DNA of 64,000 nucleotides. It comes from Gonium pectorale (lineage: Eukaryota; Chlorophyta; Chlorophyceae; Chlamydomonadales; Volvocaceae). Of the stretch, positions 46,101 to 58,535 are shown piece by piece. Every line of letters begins with the position of its first letter. Positions within the stretch are counted from its first letter, which is position 1. A model generated the notes under the pieces. The model did no database searches, was not told where the DNA came from, and worked only from the letters and a program-made list of their open reading frames with translations. The translations under genes were made by a program, and so were the position numbers. The DNA lies in contig LSYV01000053.1 of the NCBI GenBank assembly GCA_001584585.1, positions 602,688 through 666,687 of the forward strand. The letters are read 5' to 3'.

Positions 46101-49100
46101 CAGCGCCTTACTTGCGCTGACCACGCGCACAAATGCAGGCACCCGCGTGGTATCGTACTTGTGGGCGACAAGGCAAGGCATGCCCTGATCCCCTTCAGCG
46201 CTCTGCACGTCGGCTGCAGCAAGGGCTTGCAGCCTGCGGTCGCATGGCGGCAATACATCCGTTCAGACAAAGCCCGAAGAGGCACCGAAAGGCCGATGCA
46301 ATCATCAGCGCAAGTCGGTGAGACGGGGATCGTCTGGAAACACGGTGAGAGGAAACACCGACCAATGAGCAAGATACCCCAAGACACAAGGTCCGGTCAG
46401 AAGGCAGGTAAGCGTTTGGTATAGACGCCGTAACGACCCACGGGTCGCTTCACGGCGTCGCCACATTCCTTCCTAGTGCTCATCTTCATTGATAGTATGC
46501 CAACCCCATCGCGCATTGTTTGCCTTTTGTGCTGTTAACATGACTCCTTGGTTCCGAACGTACCTCTGAATCATGTCGCTGGCGCCCTTGGCGCGTCTTG
46601 TGTTCGCATCGGCAGCAGTCGCCGTGTCAGATCCAGCCAGTTCCTTCACCGACAGAAGCGTGGTGAAGCCAACCCCATTGACCTCGTAGGGACGCCACCT
46701 GGGCCGCACCGGTGGACGTACACTGGTATCGTACAGGGTACGAATGAAGTACGGCATGCGTGGAGAAAGCCCAATGCTCGTCCAGGCGCTTCACGATGCG
46801 AATCAATGCGGCTACATACAGGCGTCGCTTGGCTGGCGTGAGGAGAGCCTTCACTCTTCAGCTATTAGTGAAGGCTGGTTAGTGAAATGCCTTTACGTGG
46901 CTAACTTCCCACCTCGCACCGCTGTTGACTGCCAGTTCGGGCTTCGGTCATCTCCACGACCACGACTCTTCAAGCGTTCGAGGATCCGCACCGAAGTAGT
47001 GACATGCGCGTGATCTATTCCAAAGCCTCACCCGTACGTGGCGATGAATTGCGGATCGCACGCGACGATGGCGCCATTCTGCGCCACCCACAGAGTGGCG
47101 ACGCCCCTCTCCGCCGCCAGCGGCTCCATCATCGCCACAATCGTGGTGTCGTCACCCACTCCTGGCGAGGGACAGGGCAAAGGAGCAGTGTGGTGTTTGG
47201 ATCTCAATGAAGGGTCGCGTGTGGGCTTCCTACTACGCTGCTCCGATTTCTTCGCAGTTCGCTTACGCAGCTAACACAGGGCCCGCGGGCCCAAGGCAAG
47301 GTGCCTGGGGCATGCGTTGGGCGTCGTATGCCGTAACGGCCGGCAAAGGTGACGTTGATGTGCGCAGCTGCATCTCGGCATGCCCCATCCCAACCGCTGC
47401 TCCGCAACCGTCCTGACCGCCAGCCGCGAGCCTCCTCACCGGACACCCGCCGGAGAGTTAGCTTAAGTGGGAAGGCCAGCCGCTCCGAGTGCATCCCAAC
47501 AACCACCGCCTCGTGCTGCTCGTCCGCGCCACCCGCGCCGCCAGCTCCGGCCTCGCCGCCAAAGCCGCTCGCCATGAGGGTCCCCGGCATCAGCCCGCTC
47601 TTGGCCACCAGCGCACTCAGCTGCTCGCTGAGCCACTGGGAGCAGTGGGGCGCCAGCAGCGCCGCCATGCGCTTGCCCTCCAGCTGACCTGCGCGCGCAT
47701 TGGGGCCCGTGGCGCATGGCATGTGGACGAGCGGGTGAGTCAGGAACACAACCCGCCCTGCACCTGAGTGATGGCGTCAGATCTCCGGTGTGCTGGACGA
47801 GTGGTTGTAGCGTGAGGTCTGTCAATGTGAACGAAGTGGTAGCCCATCCAGCAAACTTGGCCCCTGCGCCTAGTCGAAGGCAGTGCCTTGTGGCGCAATC
47901 TCTTACCTCGCTTGTAGCCGAAGAGGTTGTGGCTTTGCCTGTTAGCCTGCGGAGACAGCAGGTTGCGCATACTTGGCTGTTGGTTGCCAATGATGACGCA
48001 CTCGTGGTTACTCATGGGGCGGCGCTTCCTCCATCCCCCCTCTCTCCTGCAACTGCCGTCCCATTCTGAATACGAAGGTGCAACGTAACATCACGACGTA
48101 ACATGCTGCATGTGCGTGTACATGTGCAACCCACTCGTTGCATGATGCCACGTACCGAGCTAACAACTTTGGCACGGGGGCAACGGCAAGAGCGGCGGCA
48201 GCCGCGGAAGCGGCAGCCCCCCATTCCTAGCGCAGCGGCCCCCGACAGTTTGGCTGCCCATAGCCTACCGCAACGGCAGCGACTTACCACCTGCACCTCG
48301 CCAAACACGTTGACCACCAGAACGGCAATAGACAGCTCGTCCATCCGGCCAAGTGGCGTGCCTGCGGGCACGCAACGCAGCCCTTCGATGAGTTTAAGAA
48401 TAGAAGCGAACGTAGGAGTCCATGCGAAGCGGTTTGAGGAATGCGAAGCGACGAAGAGACACTGCCCCGCTCACCGTCAGGCAAAAGGGGCCCACGTGTG
48501 TCGCCCTCCTTAGCCTCGTCCAGCCGATCAGCCTCGGTGAAGTATTCCGCCTGTTGGACATTGCCATGTGCATGACATGGGTATCTGCGACTTGTTGTGG
48601 TCAAAGCTGTCTGAGGACCCTTGCCGATCGTGAGACTACTACATATGTAAATCAGCAGTGTGGAGCCAACGAGCGCTCGTTGCACTCAGGGCCCCTCCCC
48701 AACTCACCGCGCCCCATGGGTCGTTCTTGATGTTGAGCAGGAACTTGCCGTACAGTCGTACTAGTTGGGCGCTGTTGCCGTAGCTCTCCAGCACCACGCG
48801 ATATGCCGTCTGGGCCTGCAGTGCGGGCGAGTGGTGTGACACGCACACGTGTTCAGGCACCGACTGACAGTAAGTACCCCCACCAAGGTGTTAACCCCAG
48901 CGTCGATGACAAACAAACGGTACGACATTGCGGCTGTAGGACGGATAGTTCCGCTGCTAGTGCAGGTCCTGAAGTGTCTGTGGGGCTCCCCACGCACTGT
49001 TCTCGTACCTGTGACACGGACGTCTCGATCTTGCCCAGTGCCTTGCTGAGGTGCATGAAGGAGATGTTGGAGGCATCTAGGGCCTTCCTGCGGGGACGAA

Positions 49101-52100
49101 AGCAGCGCGGACGGGCGGATTGCAGACTTTGACGACCTCTATGCGCATCCACGTACGTGCTTCGTAGGTCCAAAGTGCATTTACCTAGCATCGAACCCCT
49201 CAACCCCATCATCACGAGCATCTTCCATTCACACTGCTGAAGGCCGCGTCAGCAACTAGCCAAAGGTATTCGGGTTGTACGCGGGCGTCCCTAGAAGGGC
49301 TTTGCGCACCGCAGGGGCCCGTTCCGGGGACAGCCCCGGAGGGGGACGGAAGGGGAACGGCCCGGGGAACCCCGAAAGTGTAGGTATGCCCCGCGTCGAA
49401 CCCTGCTCTACACGCATCCACGTACATGCGTGAAAGCCTCGATGTGCGCTCCTCGCCGCGACCGGACTTCTATCATCCGACGTGTTGAAACACACGGAGA
49501 GTGTAAACAATACGAGAGGGTCCCAAGCAACTTACCAAAAGCTGCACATCGCCTGGAGAGCCTCCCGGTGCAGACGCAGTACCATGCGCTGCGACACAGG
49601 CAATGCAAGGTCAGCACATGGTCAGACATGAGCATCAGAGGTTGTCACTTTGGTCGTTTCATAGTCCTTACCAAAGACAGGGCCAACACAATACATTGCT
49701 TACAGGGAAGGCTGTACCTCAGGGGTTGATAAACTGCAGGCTGTTTCCACACGACATGAGCAGGGCGTCAGAGGTTGACCGGTTTCCGGAGCGCAAGAAC
49801 TAATGTGTGATCAGCATCATTCACACATAACCCGCGGAGCGAACTGTAGCCACCCCAGCCTAACCTGCTTGCGTTGGTACTCGACATAGCTGCGGGGCGT
49901 GAGGGGTGGCCGGAAAGCACAACAGGGCAGGGTGTGAAAGAGGCTTGGACACACTAGCGCGCGTGTTGCACATGCATGGCCCATGCCCATTCGGGCTGGC
50001 AAGTGGCAACCAACGAGTGCTTAGCCGCGAGTTTACAAGAACAAAGGCGCGCTCAGCAGCAATGCCCTCCTGCTCTGTGCCAAGCCACGCACCCTAAGAG
50101 GTCCATGCTGGTACCCTCGTTAGCGGAGGTCCCAGCCGCCTTTTGCTGCGGGGGGTGCAAGGTGGCCCAGTAGAAGGCAAATGCAGCGTCAGCCAAGCGC
50201 CCGGCAGTGAAATGATAAGGAGGGCACGAGCGCGCATATGAATGCAAATGTACATATCCAAGGGATGGATGCTAGGCATGGGGAGCCGTTGACACGCAGT
50301 CCCCATCGACACTGCGATGCCGGCGCTCCATGAAGAAGGTTGCCCCCACCAAACGTATCAGGGCCGCATCTCGCGGGCTAGGGGCCAAAAGACCCACTTC
50401 AGCAAATAGACCTCAGGCAAGGCGGAGCACTCTACCGTATCCCATCCTCCCTCTCTCGCACACACACACATACACATACATGCGTAATGGGTTGTTGGGC
50501 TGCCGATTAGCATGCCAGACTGCTCGACGGTTTGCCTCGCCTCTCTCGCGTACCTCGCCTAGTCTGTTTGCCTAGTCTGTTTACAGCATGTTCACAAGCA
50601 AGCACGCACATTCGCATGACGTAACACACATACACAAACACACCGCATCGCGGCTTACCGTGGCCTGTTGCTGCCGCACAAACATGATGAAGCGACACAT
50701 GAGCCCCGGGTTGAGCTTGCGCGCGTCCTGAAGGGGGTCAAGCACGGATCCGCGCGCCGTCAGACCGTGCCGATTACTACACCAGGCGGCACACTCGGAG
50801 CCACGTGAGAGCGGGGCCGGGCCCATGTGGAGTAGTCGTACTGGCGTACCTCGATGCGGCGACCGCCGCTCTGGTGGATGCCCAAGACGTCGATCATGAA
50901 GTTGGCGCTGGAAGGGGCGGTTCACGGAGGGCAGGGCGGCATGCGGTACATGAGCAATGGACAGCGGAACCCAGGATAGACCCACAGAAAGGTCCGGGGC
51001 GCACGAGGGCCCCTGCCATCGCGGAAACGCAGTTTCCTCTTCACACAGGGAATGCGCACGCGGCCTGCACTGCACATTGGGACGAAGCCGCGGCCTCCTG
51101 CGGCTGCTGCAAGCAATACAGCCGACCTCCCAATCGTACACCCACCGCGTACCGTTAAAGCGCGAGTCCCCAGCTCCCCACGCCCCTCCCTCCCGTCGGG
51201 CGTTGCGCATGCGGCCACGGCGGGGCCGGAGGACGCACGCCCGCGCATCCCCGAGAGCGCCTTCAGAGGGGCCACAGTCCCCTCCTCCCGCTGGGCAGTG
51301 CGCACGAGTACGCCTGCGCATCTCCGACACTCAGAGAGCGTCTGGAGAGCGGAGCGGCCCGCGGCCTGCCCCTTTATTTCAAACGCCAAACTCACTGCAG
51401 CAACACCATGTAGGCGCTGCTCGGGAAGAGGGCGAGGCCCGCCTGCATGCGGCAGCACAGGGACAATGGGAAGGGGCATAGGTGCAGGGCTTCTGCGGTT
51501 AGTGCCTAGGGATTAAATGGTGGTGGGGGCCGTTCACTTCGTTGATCCAGCCAACGTTGGGGCGCCAGCGGAGCGCTGCATGCAAGCGGGGGCAAAATGC
51601 TTCACCCACGATGGAGCATCCTACAGTACCTTGATTACGTTGTGCGCCTTGCTGGCCGCCTCGGGGTCCGGGATCCGTTGCTCCACGAAGACGCGGCAGC
51701 ACCTGCGGAGCGAGCGGGGCATGTGCGGAACCGGTGCAAGGAGGGAAAGCGATGCCACGCGTTAACACGGATGCATTCGTCCATGGCCTTCCCCCGTGTC
51801 ACTTGTAACCTGTACCCGGTTGAAAAAAGCAGCAATGGCAAGTAGGTACATGCCAGGGGAAAAGGTTCCCTCCCGATCCTACTCGCATGGGTTGCATCTC
51901 CACTTGATGCATCGACCTCGGGAGTTCCCAACCGGAGTCGTTCATACACGGCTGTTTTCCAGCGCCCGGAAGACCCTTCATGGGCACGCACCTGGCGACT
52001 ATCTCAACGTCCCGTGGGTCATCCAGTCTCTCGCACACGTCCTCCAATGGCGTGCCTGGCTTGGCGTTCCTGAAGGTCAGGGAACCAGGATGCCGCAGGA

Positions 52101-55100
52101 TCAGGTACGGTTTACACACTGACAAGGCATACGTGCGGATTCTTTCTGGCGCCGCCTGGGCGACGCAGCGCATGTGCGCGTCCGGACAGCAGCACCTCCT
52201 CCATGAACTCAAAGATTACTCAGTCGCCTCTTGTCCTTGGGCTATGCCAGTAAGTCCCTAGCCAGGCAAGGCATGCCACACGTTCCGTGGCAGACAAGCA
52301 CTCACGCAATGGCCTTGAGTGTCGTGTTTGTCAACCTCCGAATCATAAACCAGGAGAGGAGCGCGCCAGCCACAAAGGCCGGCCCAAGGCCTGCCAGCAT
52401 GGTGATGGTGACGGCGCCCGCCCAGTCGTCCGCCCGCTGCTTATTGACACCGGGCCGGAAGACAAGGACCACAAGCATTGCGGATGCCCACACAATGGTG
52501 ACCGAAACGCCCGACTTGATGTAGTTCATCCACGCCACCATGTGTGAGCTCTGCACGTGGTTTGGCGTTCGGAAGCAATGTCAAGGTGTTAAGAACCACT
52601 TCACCGGGCAGCATGCGAGATAACGTCTTGCAGAGGGAGGACAAAAGAGGGAATACAGCGACTTAGGCAAAGGAGCAGTTCGGCATGGGCTGCGGCACTG
52701 CCGGCACGGACCTGTGGAGCCCGGGCCGCTTGATTCCGGCAGCAGAGCCGTCCGCTAGCGGCGAACCGCAGGGGCCAGTGGAGTGTGACAAGGGCTACGG
52801 AGCGCGACACGTACCCATCGCAGTTGTTGGTAGGCCAGCGCGATCGAGAGCGCCAGGTAGAAGCAGGCGGCCACCTTCTTCCACCCGATGAACACATCCA
52901 CCAACGTCAGCAGCACCTGTTATGGGCAGGGCAGAGGGAGGGAAGCAGCATGGTGGTGCCGGCTGCTGCAGCCAGGGCGTGAAGTTACATCGAAAGGCCT
53001 GAACCAAACAGTCACGGAAAAGCCGATCTCTGACCCGTACGAAGTACAAGTCCCCGCGTGTGCTTGCGGAGCACTGTGCATATGCGCCGTACCTTGATCG
53101 CGAAGATCGCCACTTCAGCTCCGCTGTGCCCCAGGGCCAGTGGTCGTCGTGAGAGTGGGTTCACCTCCACCTGCAGGCATGGAGGTGAATGAGCGCGCGG
53201 TCCGGCATAGAATGAGGTACTCTTGTTGTCTCGGTCAAGTAACTCGCACCAAGCAGCGGTTGCTGCCGTCCCATGCGCGACATGCCCCCGATCCCGAGGC
53301 GCACGGTACATCTGTAACAAAGTACGGCAGTGGTTTCTGTACCCACCTCCGCCATGTTCAGCAAGAGAGCGATCGCGACGAAGAGCACCAGGCTGAGACC
53401 GGAGACGACGGCGTGTGTGATGTGCGGCGGTCCCGTGCAGCCTGCGGCAGACGAAGGGGGAACGGTGGGCATGGAAACGGGCCCGCCCTTCGCTGCGTAC
53501 CCCTATTCCAATAGGATTGCACGCCGGCCCCAACACCAGCCGGACCAAAACCCATGGCACACTGGAACCAACACAGTGCAGTGGGCTAGCGGTGCAGCCG
53601 TCCCGTGGGCGCGAAGGACGACGCATCCGCATGTCGATGGCGCTACCTTGCGCGCCCAAAAAAACGCATGAACGGGGCCACAGGAATTGCACACAAACAA
53701 AGCTAAGCCGGCCGCAAATCGCGCCGGTACTCACTGTATTCCGGGATGAGGTTGAAGTGGAGCCTGGGCTTGGTCGGGCCGGTGAACCGGCAGCTGAATC
53801 CCAGCTGCAGGAGGTTCAAAGACGTAACATCGAAGGCCTGGAAGAAGACGCTGGAGAAGACGCGTAGCACCTGCGAGGCACGGTGCATTCACAACGCCAG
53901 GTTATAGGGCCGATGGGTCATGAGTGGGGCAGCAAAAGCTCGGATGGTGGGCGAGCGAGCTATAAGCTTGGTTGTTAGATGTGATCTGGTTGACGGAGGA
54001 CAATGGAGGAAACGGGTCGCACCTATCGGGCAGAGGGGAGGCGGGGAAAGGAACGATAGCGACCACAGGCCGCCCAGTACTTACACATAGCGTACGCAGT
54101 GCTGAGCAGATGAAAGAAGTTCCCGGGGTTACGCACACGAAAGTCCGTGCTGCCACACAGCGCCAGAACAGCAGCGGTGCGCCACCGGCCACGGAAATGA
54201 GCCAAGCGGATGCCGGTAGTCCCATGGCGCACGCACCTTGATGGGCCACACGACCGGGAACTTCTGCTCCTTGAAGCACCAGGCCACCCAGACGCACATG
54301 GCCACGTTGACCGCCAGCAGGGCCACCATTGAGTACAGCACCGCCAGGTAGGCGCCGTAGCCCTGAGCAAGTGCAGAGCATGGCGGCGACAGGTCTTGGG
54401 AATATATGTGAGTCCTGAGTTGCGTGTTACTGTGTCATCGCAGTAGATTTGGGTATGGGGAGGGCTGCACGCAGAGGTGGGCGCCGTAGTGCTGGCTGTG
54501 TGTCGCTGGAGGTGGAAGCGCCAGCGTGCAGCGAGGCGAATGCCCTCCGTCCCGGGAGCCCGTAGGGGATTCACTGACAGGGCTCAGGGACCTGGTCACC
54601 ATGCGCGCGGGCGTCACGACAGGGCGTCGATGGCCATGCTATGCTAAAAAGCGCAAGCGCACAATGGCACGTAGGCCCGTGCGACACGTCACGTATTCCG
54701 ATGGGCCGATTACATGAAGCATGATCTCCCGGACGTTTGTGCACGCCCTGTCTAGCTGGCTTACGCTAGCCCAAGCCTCCTTGGAACCATCGTGTTTGAT
54801 TGCGCTGAGGCCAGGGCTGGCAAGTCGATACCCCAGCGGTGATGTCATGCAGCTTTTCCAGTTTGGTTTGTGCCTGGTCGGTATTGTTAGCTTCGCCTCA
54901 CAATCACACCCTCTCTCGCTGTTAAGGCACTCATCCCCAATGCGCAGGATTCAGCGGCGTATCAGGAGGTGTGAAGGTCGCCCACAGCCAGTACGCGCGC
55001 CCAGGTCCATGGGTTCATCTCACCAGGTCCGCTAGCCAGCCGAAGTTGAGGACGCTGACGACCGCCCACGCCCTGTGCAACAGGGGTGCAGCAGTAGAAG

Positions 55101-56627
55101 CGAGGAGCGACCCCGCCGTCAAGCAAGGCCGAGGGCCAGAACGCAGATGGCCTACATCCGCGCACCTTCCATGGGCTCCTTTCTCCCTGTGCATACCAGT
55201 GGTTAATGCGCTTGCAGAAACAAGCAGGGATGATGGGCAAGGCGCCAGGATGCAGGGCCCGTATCCCTGTGTTTTAACCCCGTCGATGGTGCGCACACAA
55301 TCGGGTGGTTTGAATAACTCACATTCCATTCAGGCGCCAGCCCTGTTTGGCGGGTGTGATGACCGTCGTAAATAGCTGCCACGCGTCGATGAAGACCTTG
55401 ACCAGGACCCAGCGGATGCGCACCCGGTGGTCGTGTTTCTCCTTGCTGCTCGTCCGTTGGTAGTCGTGGGGGAAGGGGGCGCAAAATGCACAGGCGGGGG
55501 CTATCAGCAAGTACCCGTGGCAATCATGCGTCTTTCGCGTCACAAGCCTGCCCTTCGCGTGCAGGCGTACATGCCACCGTGCAGCCCAGCTGGAACGCAA
55601 ACAAGTCCACGAACGGCATGAGTAGATCGGACTGCAGAGAGGGCTGTTGCCCACCCATGCGCGCGGTGCACCGTGTGCCGCTCCCTGGCCCACCTGAGCG
55701 TGAAAAGTACTCCGAAGATGCCATTCTGCAGGGGAAACCGAGAGCACATTGTCGGGGCAAGTGAGTCTGGTGACGATGGTTCGCGGTACAGAGGTCGGCA
55801 ATCGCACAGTACCCCGCCTGCGCCCCTGCCCAGTTCAGCCGGACAAAGCGTGAAGGAAACCACAGGGAAAAGCGACGGCATAACCGGCCTGGCGCCGATG
55901 CGGGGCAGATCGAAAGACCGGGGGCTATCACGCACAATGGCCCTCCAACCCATGATATTGGGGGGGCAGCCCCAGGGCCGCCTGCGCTTTAACCGACCGC
56001 AGGGCGGGTGGCATCCCTTCCGCAACTGGGTCATCCTGACAGCACCGTTCATGGCCATGGGGGCGCCGATGACGCCCGAAATTGACTACCGTGCCGCGTC
56101 ACAGCATGATACTCAAACGGTACGAAGAAATGCACGGCAGGGAGCATACCTGATCACGTACATCGACAAATACGTTCAGGCCCCAGACACAGCCATATAT
56201 GCACACACTGTTGAAGCCAAGCGTTCAAGTAGCGTTACATGCACACGCAGGCTCCATACCTCGAGCGTTGACCTCCTGTCTATCAGGTCCTCTCCGGGTC
56301 CACCCTCCTGTGCCTTGACGCGCCTGTGGTGACACCGCACGCGAATGTATTGTGTAATGTGGCGCAACGGGTTAAGACGCTACATGCCACTTTAGCATGT
56401 GATGGGGTTGCCTTCTACTGCTATGTCTTCAGCGGCGTTAGGCTTGCCGGCAAGGGCGTGGCCTTCCCGGCATCAACGCGGGGCGCAGAGCCGGCAGCAA
56501 TCGCCGCCAGAAGTTCGGCTCTTCGAGTCGTCAATTCATTATCGCACCGGGCACGTCTGGAAGTGGAAGACCTCGACGACGAAGACACCGCAGATGCTGC
56601 GTAGCTAGAGCCCCCGAACGCAGACAT
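31104..56627 (-). CDS. TmcB-like PAS-domain polytopic membrane protein, copy B (complete, 65 exons)
   Basis: Complete paralogue of copy A with the same exon order and phases. Exon lengths total 7749 nt, giving 2582 residues plus TGA at 31104-31106; divisibility by three over 65 exons supports the model. Start: MSAFGGSSYAASAVSSSSRS at ATG 56627; end: SASAQAGHLSSGNLSYK. Approximate positions: membrane module 48-403, TPR-like region 404-616, PAS-like segments 617-1270, linker 1271-1805, C-terminal membrane/ectodomain module 1806-2492, tail 2493-2582. Expected to be a membrane signalling protein with cytoplasmic PAS sensors; partners unknown. Two oddities: the donor after exon 61 reads GA instead of GT (32500-32499), and the donor after exon 57 is GC. 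If exon 61 cannot be spliced normally, the last membrane helix and tail would be lost. Family assignment is by recall; structure is read directly. Confidence 0.87.
32832..32842. repeat. Poly-G run
   Basis: Eleven consecutive G in copy B's intron, about 20 bases below exon 60 (32862-32896). A likely place for length errors in sequencing. Confidence 0.9.
34751..34826. repeat. 38-bp perfect tandem duplication in an intron
   Basis: The unit beginning CCTATCCTTGCGTCAGCTGC and ending TCCAGCCA occurs twice, at 34751-34788 and 34789-34826, in copy B's intron between exons 53 and 54. Copy A has one diverged copy of the unit at about 4611-4653, so the doubling happened after the gene duplication. Confidence 0.92.
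39928..42853 (-). other. Copy B exons 35-40: low-complexity linker
   Basis: Exons: 35 41782-42853; 36 41496-41566; 37 41100-41142; 38 40801-40838; 39 40307-40604; 40 39928-40010. Residues about 1271-1805. The Pro/Ala/Ser-rich exon 35 keeps the RRGS-type basic-Ser motifs. Exon 39 is 21 nt longer than in copy A and encodes a seven-His run followed by QQQ where copy A has four Gln. Exon 38 (38 nt, AYYQNSIARASK) and exon 37 (SVISEATERWVASK) are short and well conserved. Confidence 0.82.
42988..48361 (-). other. Copy B exons 23-34: PAS-like sensory segments
   Basis: Exons: 23 48288-48361; 24 47907-47946; 25 47440-47688; 26 47032-47161; 27 46564-46698; 28 46112-46233; 29 45520-45845; 30 45040-45212; 31 44446-44566; 32 44080-44189; 33 43682-43850; 34 42988-43299. 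Residues about 617-1270. The PAS cores are as in copy A (AVLVVNVFGEVQV, TLWVAQNGTIAACDPQFI, DLWPATSVSGVLELDAGGRI). Exons 25, 27 and 29 differ from copy A by whole codons (3, 12 and 3 nt shorter). Confidence 0.83.
48475..51702 (-). other. Copy B exons 13-22: TmcB/TmcC TPR-like helical region
   Basis: Exons: 13 51630-51702; 14 51396-51442; 15 50850-50907; 16 50659-50727; 17 50093-50145; 18 49865-49889; 19 49536-49588; 20 49009-49087; 21 48708-48815; 22 48475-48550. Residues about 404-616. Peptides are almost the same as in copy A (for example exon 14 AGLALFPSSAYMVLL against AGLALFPNSAYMVLL), while the introns between them are mostly unalignable, which is direct evidence that these short exons are real and under constraint. 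Confidence 0.83.
50455..50482. repeat. CA-rich microsatellite
   Basis: Short (CA)n/ACATAC tract in the intron of copy B between exons 16 and 17. Confidence 0.7.
51992..56627 (-). other. Copy B exons 1-12: N-terminal membrane module
   Basis: Exons: 1 56548-56627; 2 56260-56323; 3 55694-55725; 4 55323-55445; 5 55024-55072; 6 54237-54362; 7 53735-53870; 8 53347-53441; 9 53093-53170; 10 52815-52916; 11 52306-52550; 12 51992-52069. Exon 2 encodes EGGPGEDLIDRRSTLE and joins exon 3 (NGIFGVLFTL), then exon 4 (KHDHRVRIRWVLVKVFIDAW). Exon 7 carries VLRVFSSVFFQAFDVTSLNL and the Cys-containing LGFSCRFTGP loop. Exon 9 (VEVNPLSRRPLALGHSGAEV) leads into the helix spanning exons 9-10. Confidence 0.87.
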
Positions 56628-57140
56628 GACGCTGACGTTCCACGATAAGAAGCCCGGCGACTGCCACCGAACTGCTTACGGCGCTGTCAGCAGCTCACGA
56701 TGCCTCTTCATGGCTTGCGAATGCCTTCCTTCTTGTCGCCCTGTTCCTCTCACGCGCTCACTGTTCCCAGTGCAAAAGGACCAGTGGAGAAAAGAAAATG
56801 CTTGAGTAAAAACAATTGTACATGACACGGCATTATCTCTTTGCGGAATAGAGAGGTCTTTAGCGTTTGGCTTTGTAGTAACTGATAACACTGATATTGT
56901 ATCTTATAGCGTTTCATAACAACCTAATACAAATTAAAGTAGATTTCCTAGTATGAATTTCGTATGCGAGCCACTCCCCACACACGTTTGATGATTCCAC
57001 TATTTTCGGTTTCAGTTGGACTGTCACAGCATGAGTGCAATGAGTGCGCCCAGCCTAGTACACAATTAAATCATTGTCATTGAGAGCCTGCCTGCAATTA
57101 ACAGACCTACTTCGCCACACAAGCCGCAGGCAGCCTTCCC
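56628..57140 (-). promoter_or_regulatory. 5' flank and presumed promoter of copy B
   Basis: The first ~140 bases upstream of ATG 56627 resemble copy A's leader. From about 56770 the region is AT-rich with several A/T runs (GAAAAGAAAATG near 56798, TAATACAAATTAAAG near 56924). The GTTTGATGA/GTTGGACTG element (about 56988-57025) and a CCTAC...GCAGGCAGC tail (about 57107-57140) match copy A's flank, so the duplication carried its promoter. No start site can be fixed. Confidence 0.5.
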
Positions 57141-57814
57141 TAAAATTGCAGTAATTCAAGTAAGTGCGATCATACAGCTTATCATCTTACCAGCTACCAA
57201 GGTACTTGTCATACACTGAGGGCCCAAAGCAACGGGGATGCCGCATCCCGCATTGCCCGCATTGCAATTTTTGTATAGCAACACAGTGAACACAGCGCTA
57301 GTAACTACACAGTCGAACACCCGGTCCGTGGGGGCTACGGACATCTCGCACAGGGGAGGAAATGGATATAGAGGCAGCAGGCAGTCGGGATAGTAAGTTG
57401 CATGATGATGTGCTTGTAATTGAAGCGAAACGTGAAAGGGGGTGACGCTGGCGAGAGCTAACCCGGGCCGTTAGCAACCCCCACCCCCCAAGCAGCGCCA
57501 GCAGAGCCCATGGGCGCCCCATCGGCCTTGATATCCAAGCAGAATGTTTACTTGGGGCGTTGTGTGCAAAGATCACTTCGGACTGGACTCGAGCAGTATG
57601 CGGTACACAATGTTGATTCATTCTGCGTCAGTACAGCAAGAGGGCCTGAAGGTGCCTGCAAGAAGCAAGCTTTCTGGTAGTGTCGTGCATGCTTGTATAT
57701 TTGGAGATGGCACACGCACAAGCAATAGATTTAAGGCTCCCGGGAGGGGGGGGGCTCGTAGGTGCGCCTGCTCTCTTGCATGGTGCAACGCACCTACGCA
57801 CGCCTTGCTGCCGC
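57141..57814. other. Intergenic, nothing recognised
   Basis: No exon, RNA gene or repeat family recognised. A G-rich run (GGGAGGGGGGGGCTC) is at about 57741-57755. Confidence 0.6.
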
Positions 57815-57932
57815 CCGTGTACACGGCCGCTGGGCGGGCTGGGCGCACGAAGGTCTGGTAAACGCTGAGCGCCGTCGAACCGGTGGCCATGACGACAACA
57901 CCACCGAAGCTCAAACTTAGAAACCTTGCAGT
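57815..57932. other. Conserved block, counterpart of 29340-29445
   Basis: Aligns with the spacer block near 29345-29440 (ACCGGTGGCCATGACGACAA here). It ends just before the perfect 22-bp repeats, where the two copies stop aligning until about 58545. Confidence 0.6.
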
Positions 57933-57982
57933 ACACCAGGTGAATTCCGACAGACCACACACACCAGGTGAATTCCGACAGA
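57933..57982. repeat. Two perfect 22-bp direct repeats
   Basis: ACACCAGGTGAATTCCGACA plus GA occurs at 57933-57954 and again at 57961-57982, separated by CCACAC. Located at the left border of the copy-B-specific G/T-rich block. Confidence 0.93.
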
Positions 57983-58535
57983 TTTGGGTACCGGTATGGG
58001 TTTCGGTGTGGGGTTTTTGGTGGTGGGTGTTGCGGAGCGTTGCGTTTCTGGTTGCTTTTAGGTACGGTGCCCTTGTTGGGACAGGTGCCGTCTGCCTCTC
58101 TGTTTTCGGCGAGTCGCAGGGGGGGTTCGGGTTCGGGTTGCGGGCTTCTGCTAGGGGAGGGGGGTGGTTTGCTGCCTGTGCTCCACGGGTCCTTTCGGTC
58201 TGTTTCTCTCTTGTCCTGGTGGTCAGCGTCTCCTTTCCTTTCTTTTTGTCTTTCTGCCTTCCTGTTCTGTGGTCTTTAGGTGCAGGGTTCCTTCTCTTCT
58301 TGTGTGTGCCGTCGGTGTTTGGTCTTGGCCGCCGTGGTGCGCTGTTGTTAGGGCAGGGTTTCGGTGCTTCTCATCACGGGAGGGCTGCATGTCCCTCCCG
58401 TTGTCTGCGCCCTTTCTTCGCCTCTCCGCCTGTAACCTTTCCACAGAAAAAAAGACCGGGTAAGATGGTAGGCCGGTCTTTGGGGGGCGGGACGAACGTC
58501 GCATGTCTTGCTCTGTACCCGCCCGCCCTTTAGGA
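57983..58535. mobile_element. G/T-rich block present only upstream of copy B (candidate insertion)
   Basis: About 550 bases of strongly G/T-biased plus-strand sequence (many GGGTT, GGTGG and TTCTTG runs) lie between flanks that are nearly adjacent in the copy A spacer (29445/29545). A 216-codon plus-strand frame (57883-58533) spans it but looks like a by-product of the base skew. A 9-bp inverted repeat (AAAGACCGG at 58451-58459, CCGGTCTTT at 58473-58481) is near the right end. No transposase, reverse transcriptase or terminal repeats were identified, so the mobile-element label is inferred only from presence in one copy. Confidence 0.35.
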
